Source: JBBKWJ01 sp037968895
GTDB taxonomy: Bacteria; Actinomycetota; Acidimicrobiia; Acidimicrobiales; SZUA-35
Assembly (NCBI GenBank): GCA_037968895.1
Contig: JBBKWJ010000063.1
Coordinates: 1 to 25,799, forward strand
Reading direction: 5' to 3'
Length of the DNA: 25,799 bases
The notes under the pieces were generated by a model. The model ran no database searches. It was not told the DNA's origin and worked only from the letters and a program-made list of their open reading frames with translations. The position numbers and the translations under genes are program-made. Positions 7,242-14,850 of the stretch are shown here, piece after piece (position 1 is the first letter of the stretch; every line of letters starts with the position of its first letter).

Positions 7242-8483
7242 CTACTCGAACTTGTAGTTCTTTGGCACGGTGACGACACCCGCTTCGCTGACGATCCAGC
7301 CACGGGCCAAATCGTCTTCCTTGTCGATTCCAATTTCGCATCCTGCAGGTACGACAACGTTTTTGTCGATGATCGCTCGCTTAATGTGGGCGCCTTCACC
7401 GATCTGCACGTTGTCAAGAATTACGACGCCCTCTAGCTTTGCGTCTTTCGCGATACGGACACCAGGCGAGATAATCGCCTCGGTGACATCGCACCCGCTG
7501 AGAATGGCGCCATCAGAAACGATGCTGTTGACCACCTTGGGATCGGTGTCACCGTCACGCACAAACTTCGCAGGTGGAAGGGACCGACCAGCAGTGAAGA
7601 TCGGCCAGTGTTCGTTGTAGAGCGAGAACCGGGGGAGTGGCTGGACCAGATCCATGTTGGCATCGAAGTAGGCATCGAGCGTTCCGACGTCTCGCCAGTA
7701 GCCACGCTGCAACTCGGTGTCGCCTGGAACCACGTTGGTCGTGTAGTCGTAGACATGGGCCTTACCTTCGCCGACTAGCCGAGGGATCAGATCGCCGCCG
7801 ATGTCGTTGCGAGAGTCTTCGTCGAGGTTGTCTGCCTTCAGCGCCTCGACGAGCACGTCAGCGTCGAAAACGTAGTTGCCCATCGACACAAAACACTCGT
7901 CCGGGCTGTCGCTGAGGCCAGGCGGGTCTTCGGGCTTCTCCAGGAACCGTTCGATCTGGGTGTCGTCGCCACAGTCGATCACACCGAAGGCTGAGGCCTC
8001 CGATCGAGGCACTCGTAGTGCGGCAACTGTGACACCGGCGCCGCTCTTGATGTGTGCATCGAGCATTTGTCGCGGATCCATCCGATAGATGTGATCGGCA
8101 CCGAAGACGAAGATGTACTCCGGGCGCTCGTCTGACACCAGATTGAGATTCTGAAACAGCGCGTCGGCGGAGCCCAAGAACCAGCGCGGGCCTTGCCGCA
8201 TCTGTGCTGGCACCGAGGTGACGTAGCTACCAAGCAGTGTCGACAAGCGCCAGGTCAGCGACAAGTGCACGTCAAGGGAGTGGCTCTTGTATTGGGTGAG
8301 AACCACGATCTTTCGATAGCCACCGTTGACAAGATTGGAGAGCGCAAAGTCGATCAGCCGGTATGGGCCGCCAAACGGTACGGCCGGCTTGGCTCGATCG
8401 CTGGTGAGCGGCATCAAACGTTTGCCTTCACCTCCGGCCAATACGACAGAGAGGACCTTTGGACGGCTTCCAGGCTCGTTCAT
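7242..8483 (-). CDS. glgC: Glucose-1-phosphate adenylyltransferase (ADP-glucose pyrophosphorylase)
   Basis: 413-residue enzyme that makes ADP-glucose from ATP and glucose-1-phosphate, the committed step of glycogen synthesis. The nucleotidyltransferase signature GGEGKRLMPLT is at residues 17-27, followed by AKPAVPFGG; catalytic Asp130 lies in GADHIYRMD and the glucose-1-phosphate Lys183 in FLEKP. The C-terminal third is a left-handed beta-helix with hexapeptide-like repeats (DGAILSGCDVTEAIISPGV). I prefer ATG 8483 because GGAG lies nine bases upstream; an in-frame ATG at 8498 would add five residues with a weaker ribosome site. The gene is last in a minus-strand run after the LLM gene (55-bp gap) and a cyclic-nucleotide-binding gene, and faces glgA. 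Confidence 0.96.
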   Translation of the reverse strand: MNEPGSRPKVLSVVLAGGEGKRLMPLTSDRAKPAVPFGGPYRLIDFALSNLVNGGYRKIVVLTQYKSHSLDVHLSLTWRLSTLLGSYVTSVPAQMRQGPRWFLGSADALFQNLNLVSDERPEYIFVFGADHIYRMDPRQMLDAHIKSGAGVTVAALRVPRSEASAFGVIDCGDDTQIERFLEKPEDPPGLSDSPDECFVSMGNYVFDADVLVEALKADNLDEDSRNDIGGDLIPRLVGEGKAHVYDYTTNVVPGDTELQRGYWRDVGTLDAYFDANMDLVQPLPRFSLYNEHWPIFTAGRSLPPAKFVRDGDTDPKVVNSIVSDGAILSGCDVTEAIISPGVRIAKDAKLEGVVILDNVQIGEGAHIKRAIIDKNVVVPAGCEIGIDKEDDLARGWIVSEAGVVTVPKNYKFE

Positions 8484-8538
8484 TCGACTATTCTCCATGA
8501 TTCTCGGTGTCCGGACAGCTTATTACAGCAGAAAATTG

Positions 8539-9588
8539 CTACTCGGCCCAGGCCTTGACCTTCTCGATTACCTCTAACGGGTTCTCACCAACAGGAGCAA
8601 TACTAAGTCGAGTAATTCCCGCCTCGCGGTATGCCTCGATACGTTCGCGGACAAAACCTTCGTCGCCCGCCAGTGTTGTCGCCTTGAGATACTCGTCGGG
8701 GATGAGTGCTGCTGCTTCGCCCCGATGGCCAGCGAGGTAGAGCTCTTGGATCTTCTCGGCCTGTTCCTCGTAGCCATAACGACAGAAGAGCTGGTTGTAG
8801 AAGTTGGTCGACTTCGATCCCATGCCGCCGACATACAACGCCGTCATGGCTCTGCTTGCGTCTCGAATCTCTTTCGCTTCGGCCTCTGAGCAAATACTCA
8901 CCGGACCGCCAGCAACAATTTCGAGATCGGGAAGTCCTTCTTCTCGCTTTGCCAGCCCTTTGTTAACGTCAGGCCACCACACCTCTTTCGCCTTGTCTGG
9001 ATGGAAGAAGATTGGCAGCCAGCCTTCGGCTTTCTCGGCCGTAAGCTCGACGTTCTTTGGTCCAAGAGCCGCAACGTAGATAGGGATTTCGGATCGAACT
9101 GGCCGATTGATGAGCTTCAGCGGTTTTCCCTGCCCGGTCCCTTGATCGGCAGGCAATGGAATCTGGTATGACTTCCCCACGTGCTCGACTTTCTCGCGGC
9201 GCCACACCTGGCGGCAGATGTCGATGATCTCTCGGGTGCGGCCGAGCGGGCGGTCGTATGGGACTCCATGCCAGCCTTCGATGACCTGAGGACCCGAGGC
9301 ACCGAGGCCGAGGACACAACGACCGCCAGAGAGAGCGTCGACGCCGGCCGCAGTCATGCCGATAAGCGTCGGCGTTCGTGAATAGAGAGGCAGAATCCCG
9401 GCGGCTATTTCCATCGTCTCTGTAACAGCAGCGAGGTAACCCATTAGCGAGACTGCATCGAAGCTATAGAGCTCTGCAACCCACACCATGTCGACGCCGG
9501 CGCGCTCGTAGTCACGGGCAGTTTGGGCAACCTGTTTTGGGTCGCCTCCGTAGTTGAGGCTCATTGAGAGTTTCATGAACGACATCAT
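8539..9588 (-). CDS. LLM-class F420-dependent oxidoreductase (Rv3520c type)
   Basis: 349-residue luciferase-like (beta/alpha)8 flavin/deazaflavin oxidoreductase. Diagnostic segments are the N-terminal MKLSMSLNYGG strand, DALSGGRCVLGLGASGPQVIEGW and IPIYVAALGPKNVELTAE, which match the Rv3520c-type F420 group; the substrate is unknown. Start choice is uncertain: ATG 9588 has a GGA 12 bases upstream, ATG 9585 and ATG 9576 (the latter giving MKLSMSL directly) are alternatives, and an extension to GTG 9630 looks non-coding. It lies 48 bp after the cyclic-nucleotide-binding gene and 55 bp before glgC on the same strand, so all three could be co-transcribed. Confidence 0.9.
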   Translation of the reverse strand: MMSFMKLSMSLNYGGDPKQVAQTARDYERAGVDMVWVAELYSFDAVSLMGYLAAVTETMEIAAGILPLYSRTPTLIGMTAAGVDALSGGRCVLGLGASGPQVIEGWHGVPYDRPLGRTREIIDICRQVWRREKVEHVGKSYQIPLPADQGTGQGKPLKLINRPVRSEIPIYVAALGPKNVELTAEKAEGWLPIFFHPDKAKEVWWPDVNKGLAKREEGLPDLEIVAGGPVSICSEAEAKEIRDASRAMTALYVGGMGSKSTNFYNQLFCRYGYEEQAEKIQELYLAGHRGEAAALIPDEYLKATTLAGDEGFVRERIEAYREAGITRLSIAPVGENPLEVIEKVKAWAE

Positions 9589-9636
9589 GGCAGATCGTCC
9601 ATGGGCAGTTCGAATTTCTCTCCACACCAATCGCGG

Positions 9637-10059
9637 TTAGTGAAGGTGGTTTGCTTCGTTGTCAGCCACACGCTCGGCGAGGGAGTGGAGGACTCGACGG
9701 GCTAGGCCGGGTACGTCTTCGAGCAGCGCTTCGAAGCTACGGCGCTCGCCGACGAGAATCTCAGAGCCGCTAGTCGCTGTCACGGTGGCGGTTCGAGGAC
9801 GGTCCATGAGGATAGCCATCTCTCCTATCATGGCGCCCGGACCGAGATCGGCAACGTGTTTCCCATCCCGGGTTACCTCTGCGGATCCTGCAACCAGCAC
9901 GACGAACGACGATGCGCTCTCGCCTTCTCTCATCAGCACCGTGCCGGCCTTGACGTCGATGTCGGTCATCGCCTTCTCAATAGTCAGCAGGTCCTTCTTC
10001 GAACACTGCGTGAACAATGGGATTGCCGCAATATGGTCAAGGTAGCTGTCACGGGCCAT
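9637..10059 (-). CDS. Single-domain cyclic-nucleotide-binding protein
   Basis: 140-residue protein made almost entirely of one Crp/cNMP-binding beta-barrel (about residues 12-128), with no helix-turn-helix or other output domain. The phosphate-binding cassette is intact: GEMAILMDRPRTATV with Glu80 for the ribose and Arg89 for the phosphate, so cAMP or cGMP binding is plausible. It may act by binding a partner protein. Start ATG 10059 has an excellent GGAG seven bases upstream; the frame stays open back to 10590 but that sequence is antisense to the solute-binding-protein gene and looks non-coding. It is the first gene of a minus-strand run with the LLM oxidoreductase and glgC. Confidence 0.9.
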   Translation of the reverse strand: MARDSYLDHIAAIPLFTQCSKKDLLTIEKAMTDIDVKAGTVLMREGESASSFVVLVAGSAEVTRDGKHVADLGPGAMIGEMAILMDRPRTATVTATSGSEILVGERRSFEALLEDVPGLARRVLHSLAERVADNEANHLH

Positions 10060-10192
10060 GAGATGTCTCCTCGGGTGACGTCCTGGATCGGACGAACGAC
10101 TGATCTTCGAAACATAGTGGAGATCGCCGTGGCAGGTGGTATTCCTGCTCAGGCCGTTCCAATGCGACGAGTTGTGGCTAGCGTCGCTGTCG

Positions 10193-11881
10193 GTGGGAAC
10201 ACAGACACGAAGCACTGGCTGGTCGATGACGTTTGCAGGCCTTTTCGCGGCCGCCGTCGCGTTCGTCGTGGCCTCGTGTTCGCCAGGGCCAACTGAGGTT
10301 TCCATTTCGATACCGGCTCCGACAACCGAAACAACCGCTCCAGCGGTAGCCACCGATTCCAAAGGGCGCACGCCGGGCGGATCACTGGTGTATGCCTTGG
10401 AATCGAATGCCGATGGTCTGCTGCCGACCGAGTCGGGGTGCGATGTTCCCTGTCGACAAATCCTTTCTGCAGTTGCCGACCCGCTAGTCACCGTCGACGA
10501 AACCGGTCGAACAGTGCCATTCCTGCTCGACTCGATTGAGCCCGATGACGACTTCTTCACTTGGCGGCTCACACTGCGCTCGGGAGTCACTTTTCACGAT
10601 GGCGCCGAGCTCGACGGCAATATTCTTGCTGACCACATCGATCGCTGCCGGTTTAGCCCGCTCACTAGCGCCTGGTTTGCCCCGATTCGAGCCATAGAGG
10701 CCAACGGGCTCGTTGTCACCCTGCACCTTGAGGAACCTTGGCTTTCATTCCCGCAGATGTTGGCAACCCACCCGTGCGCATTTGTCGTCAGCGGCACCAG
10801 TGCTCACCCGGTCGGAACTGGTCCATTCGCGGTCGACCAACCATCAGTGTCAGGCGATGGATTGCGGGTCAGTCGGTTCGACGCGTATTGGCGAGGCGCT
10901 CAAGGCACCGGCGAGGGACTGCCGCTGCTCGACAGCGTTGAATTCATCGTGCAACCCGACCTGGCCGATCGCGAGCGTTTGCTGGCTCAGGGCTCGATTG
11001 GCGTATTCCATTCGTCAACCTCGTCCGCCGACTCGCCAGCCACAGTCCGGTCAACCCTCGGAACAGACACTTATCAGCTCGTTTTCAACACCGATGATTC
11101 ATTGGCGGCCCCCTCGTTGGCTGGCGCCGCGCCTCTTGGGTCGATCAGGGCTTGCCGCACCGCGCTCGCTGCGACTACACGCCTCGACCAGCTTGGGGCG
11201 AGCTCAGGGCTCGTCACCACAGGGCCGTTTGGTCCAGACCAGCTTGGCTACCTTGCGCCAGAGGCGCTGCCAACCGATCTAGACCCGGACCAACCTTTGG
11301 CTGAGTGTCTCCGCTCCAACCCAGACGGAGCGATGCTCAGCATTCTCACGACGGCAGACCCATCGGCCGAACGGTTGGCGACGGCGATATCGAAACAATG
11401 GGAATTGGCGACTGATGGCCAGATTTCCGTCACGGTCGAACTCACCGATGCCGCAGCGCTCGGCCAGCGAGCGCTCAGTGGCGATTTCGATGCGGTGGTG
11501 TGGCGAAACGGGGGAGGAGTCCACCCAGACGCCAGCTTCCCGTGGTGGCACTCGTCTTCCGTCATGTCGATCGGTGAACCATCGCTAAACGTTGGCCGAT
11601 TCGCTGATCCCATCATCGATGCATCACTCAAGAAGTTACGAGTCGACGAGCTTCCCCTTGCTCAACAACTCGCGGCGGAAGAAATCACGCGAGCGTTTCG
11701 GCGTGAGTCGTATGTGCTGTGGCTCGAGTGGACACAGTGGTCGATAACAGCCGCTCAGCCGGTCCAGGATCTTGCCGTGGCTGAATCGCCAGAGGGACTG
11801 GACCTGAGTCCTGTCGTGGCTGGGGCCCACGCTGTCAGCCAAATCTGGTGTCAAGACGCAATTTGTCAGGGCGAAGAGTAA
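10193..11881 (+). CDS. ABC transporter family-5 solute-binding lipoprotein
   Basis: About 562-residue extracytoplasmic binding protein of the OppA/DppA (SBP_bac_5) family. A hydrophobic signal segment ends in the lipobox VASC (lipidated Cys29), followed by a Pro/Thr-rich linker. The mature part carries family features: PGGSLVYALESNADGLLP, WRLTLRSGVTFHDG, and HPVGTGPF. Family members bind peptides, nickel or other small solutes; the ligand cannot be told. The start is uncertain: GTG 10193 gives an n-region with a positive charge; GTG 10136 (581 residues) and ATG 10226 (551 residues, no charge) are alternatives, and none has a clear Shine-Dalgarno. No permease or ATPase genes are adjacent, so it is an orphan here, followed 83 bp later by a SARP-type regulator. 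Confidence 0.85.
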   Translation: MGTQTRSTGWSMTFAGLFAAAVAFVVASCSPGPTEVSISIPAPTTETTAPAVATDSKGRTPGGSLVYALESNADGLLPTESGCDVPCRQILSAVADPLVTVDETGRTVPFLLDSIEPDDDFFTWRLTLRSGVTFHDGAELDGNILADHIDRCRFSPLTSAWFAPIRAIEANGLVVTLHLEEPWLSFPQMLATHPCAFVVSGTSAHPVGTGPFAVDQPSVSGDGLRVSRFDAYWRGAQGTGEGLPLLDSVEFIVQPDLADRERLLAQGSIGVFHSSTSSADSPATVRSTLGTDTYQLVFNTDDSLAAPSLAGAAPLGSIRACRTALAATTRLDQLGASSGLVTTGPFGPDQLGYLAPEALPTDLDPDQPLAECLRSNPDGAMLSILTTADPSAERLATAISKQWELATDGQISVTVELTDAAALGQRALSGDFDAVVWRNGGGVHPDASFPWWHSSSVMSIGEPSLNVGRFADPIIDASLKKLRVDELPLAQQLAAEEITRAFRRESYVLWLEWTQWSITAAQPVQDLAVAESPEGLDLSPVVAGAHAVSQIWCQDAICQGEE

Positions 11882-11964
11882 GCGATTACTCCTCCGGTTT
11901 CGCCTGGTTGAATTATGTAAGACCAACTTGACCAGCCGGTGGGAATAGTCGATGGTGGCGACTT

Positions 11965-14850
11965 GTGATAACCGGAAGAAGCGGGGCGGATTGTCGCATC
12001 TTGGTCCTAGGACCGGCAGCGGTTCGCCCCGGAGACGAACTTCATCCGCTCCGTGGGCAACAGGGCGAGGTGTTATGCGCCCTTGCGGCGCGGTTTCCCG
12101 ATCCGGTCCCAGCTGACCAACTCATCGATCTCCTCTGGCCCGAAGGCGCACCTCGAACGGCGCGCACTGGCCTCGGCGTCGTCGTCCATCGCCTCCGAGA
12201 CCGTTGGGACGACACTGACTTCATTGTGAATGAAGCCGGTTGCTACCGTCTCGCCGTCGCACCCGACGACATCGATTCGATGCGCTTCGAAAAGGCCGTT
12301 CGCGACGCTATGGGCGGCAATCTGGATCCGGCATTGGCCGCGCAACAGCTCAGTGCCGCACTCGAGCTTTGGCGAGGAGACGCATTCCAGCCATTCGACC
12401 AGCTCCCACCGCTAACCAGCCCCGCAGCTCAACTGCACGAACTACGCCGTGATGCTGAGGAAGTCCTCGTCGACTGCCTCCTCAATGCGGGCGAGCCAGA
12501 CGACGCCGCGATGCTCGCGTCACGATTCGTCGACACCGAGCCGTATCGCGAACGGCGCTGGCAACAGCTCATGCTTGCCCTGTACCGAACCGGTCGACAA
12601 GCCGAAGCGCTACGCACCGGGCAGCGGGCAGCCAATCTCCTTCGCGACGAACTCGGAATTGAGCCTGGCGCCGGAATCCGCGAGTTGGAGTCGGCGATTC
12701 TCGACCAATCCCCAAGCCTCGCCGGACCAAAAACGCCCGAGCTCTCAGTGGCCCAGTTCGTCGCCTCGATTCGTCAGGCTCCCGACGTCGTGCCCAAATC
12801 GAGTAACTCATTTATCGGGCGACTCGACGAGCTCACTCTGGTCGGCAAACACCTCGACGAAGGATCGCAGGTGACAATCATCGGGCCCGCAGGGTCGGGA
12901 AAGTCACGTCTCGCCGCGGAATTTGCACGAGGGGCCGCTGACCGACGCGTTTTGTGGCTCGACCTCGTGCCACTCACAGGCGATGGCATGATCGTCGAGC
13001 TCGCCTCAGCCCTTGGAGTACGGGCGACCGACGCCGACCCAACGAACGCCATCGCCCACGCCCTTCGAGCCGAGCCAACCCTTCTCGTCTTCGACAATTG
13101 TGAACACCTCGTCAACGCAGCGGCAGCAGTGAGCTCAGCGCTACTCGCCAGCTGCCCAGAGCTGCGCATTTTGGCCACAAGCCGAGTGGCGCTGTCGGCG
13201 CAACATGAGGTTCGGATCGAACTGGCACCGCTCACGCCAGACGAGAGCCGGCAGCTTCTGCTCGATCGCGCATACGGCGGCATGATGCCGAGCGACCAGA
13301 TAGACGTCAGCCGTGTCGTGCAACTTGTCGACGGAATTCCCCTTTTCCTCGAACTTGTCGCTCCCGCTTTGGCCACGGTTTCACCAAGCCAAGTTGCCGA
13401 CGAGCTTGTCACCTCGCTTAGCAGTGCGGGAGGCCAAGATCGGCACGACGAGCGCCATCGCACTCTCTCTCGAGCGCTTGACTGGTCGATCGATCTGCTC
13501 GATGACGCGACCACGGCAACCTACGAGGCGCTTGGCGTGATGCGCGGGTTGTTTCGCGTGTCTGACGTGTGTGCGCTACTTGACAGTGATCCAGCAACAG
13601 TACGAGCCCAGCTCCACACTCTCACCGACCATTTCTTGCTCGTCGCTGACAAGCAGAGCACGGACGCAACTTTCCGACAGCTCGAATCGACCCGGGCGCA
13701 CGCACGGTCACGCCTCGTTGCCCAAGGGCGCTTCGATGAACTCGAACGGCACCACGCACATATCTATAGCGACCTCGCTGCAACGCTTCGTCCTTCGCTC
13801 GAGGGGCCAGACGAAGAGGCCGCCGCGAATCGGCTCACCCAAGCCATAGACCAACTCTCGGCTGCGCATCGATACCTGGTAGCCGACCCCGCTGAGACGG
13901 AACGCGCCGCAGCACTCGTCAATGACCTGTTCGGGTTTAGCTTCATGCGCCAGCACTACAGCCATTACCGCTGGCCCGAGGACGTGCTTGCGATGTCAGG
14001 CATCGAGCAAGTCGGATGCTATGTCGAGCTGCTCTCGACCGCGTCACTGCTGGCGTGGGCTCGCGACGACTTCGATCGGGCCGAAGCCCTTGCCGACGAC
14101 GCGCTCCAACTCGCAGCTGAGCGCGGCGATCAGCCTCCGCTGCTTGCGCTCCGCAGCCGCCTCAACGTGGTCAGCTTCCGAGGACAACTCTCCGAAGCCG
14201 TCACCAGCCTGATGACCCTTATCGGCGAGTCTGAACGACAAAACGACGATCGCGAGCTCGCAGTCACCCTTGTATCGCTCACGATCGGCCAAACGCAGGC
14301 CGGAATGCACGTCGAATCGCGGCAAGCCGCCAACCGCGGGCTCGCACTCGCCGAGGCCATCGGGAATCCGTCGACCCTCGCGTGGTCACATTATGCGGCT
14401 GGCGTTGCAGAGATGGTGCACCAGCCCCAGGACGCCCTGCGGCACTTCTCGACTGCTATTCGGCTTGCTCGACAAGTCAACAACCGCTTCGTCCAAGGCA
14501 TGGCAATGGGGTCGCTTGCGGTTGCGCTAAGGCGTCAGGACCGATCGATCCAAGCCGTCGACATGCTCGCTGACGTCATTGCGTTCTGGGGGCGAGCCCA
14601 GGCCGCAGCACAGATCGGCTTCCTGGCCAAGGAAGCGGTGCTCGTTCTGTCTGACCTCGGCGAACGCGAGAACGCAGCGAAGGCACTGTCGTTTGCGGAC
14701 CGTTTCGATCGAGTGCAACCGCTGCTTGGTGACGACTACGTCCGCTACGAGGCACTAGCTGGCGCCCTACGAAACGAGTTCGGGTTCGTCGACCTCGGTA
14801 CGGAGGACGACGTGACCGGACCGCTAGTCGGACTTCTCCGACGGTCCTAG
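11965..14850 (+). CDS. SARP/AfsR-type transcriptional regulator with ATPase and TPR-like region
   Basis: 961-residue regulator. Order of domains: OmpR-type winged helix (about residues 10-100, with LLWPEGAPRTARTGLGVVVHRLR); bacterial transcriptional activation domain (about 105-250); NB-ARC/AAA-type ATPase (about 290-560) with Walker A GPAGSGKS at 307-314 and Walker B LLVFDN with Asp377; a helical domain starting RHRTLSRALDWSIDLL; and a C-terminal TPR-like repeat region (about 660-950). Such proteins act as ATP-switched activators, often of secondary metabolism or local genes. Start is GTG 11965 with only a weak GGTGG upstream. The target is unknown; the upstream binding-protein gene is a candidate. 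The last 27 bp overlap the convergent oxygenase gene. Confidence 0.9.
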   Translation: MITGRSGADCRILVLGPAAVRPGDELHPLRGQQGEVLCALAARFPDPVPADQLIDLLWPEGAPRTARTGLGVVVHRLRDRWDDTDFIVNEAGCYRLAVAPDDIDSMRFEKAVRDAMGGNLDPALAAQQLSAALELWRGDAFQPFDQLPPLTSPAAQLHELRRDAEEVLVDCLLNAGEPDDAAMLASRFVDTEPYRERRWQQLMLALYRTGRQAEALRTGQRAANLLRDELGIEPGAGIRELESAILDQSPSLAGPKTPELSVAQFVASIRQAPDVVPKSSNSFIGRLDELTLVGKHLDEGSQVTIIGPAGSGKSRLAAEFARGAADRRVLWLDLVPLTGDGMIVELASALGVRATDADPTNAIAHALRAEPTLLVFDNCEHLVNAAAAVSSALLASCPELRILATSRVALSAQHEVRIELAPLTPDESRQLLLDRAYGGMMPSDQIDVSRVVQLVDGIPLFLELVAPALATVSPSQVADELVTSLSSAGGQDRHDERHRTLSRALDWSIDLLDDATTATYEALGVMRGLFRVSDVCALLDSDPATVRAQLHTLTDHFLLVADKQSTDATFRQLESTRAHARSRLVAQGRFDELERHHAHIYSDLAATLRPSLEGPDEEAAANRLTQAIDQLSAAHRYLVADPAETERAAALVNDLFGFSFMRQHYSHYRWPEDVLAMSGIEQVGCYVELLSTASLLAWARDDFDRAEALADDALQLAAERGDQPPLLALRSRLNVVSFRGQLSEAVTSLMTLIGESERQNDDRELAVTLVSLTIGQTQAGMHVESRQAANRGLALAEAIGNPSTLAWSHYAAGVAEMVHQPQDALRHFSTAIRLARQVNNRFVQGMAMGSLAVALRRQDRSIQAVDMLADVIAFWGRAQAAAQIGFLAKEAVLVLSDLGERENAAKALSFADRFDRVQPLLGDDYVRYEALAGALRNEFGFVDLGTEDDVTGPLVGLLRRS

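Noticed and set aside
10060..10590. Long N-terminal extension of the cNMP-binding gene
   Set aside because: The frame is open but it is antisense to the signal peptide and N-terminal part of the solute-binding-protein gene, is low in recognisable structure, and a strong GGAG precedes ATG 10059.
12774..13514. 246-codon minus-strand open frame inside the SARP gene
   Set aside because: Ser/Arg-rich translation without any domain, fully antisense to the well-supported ATPase domain; a shadow of its codon bias.
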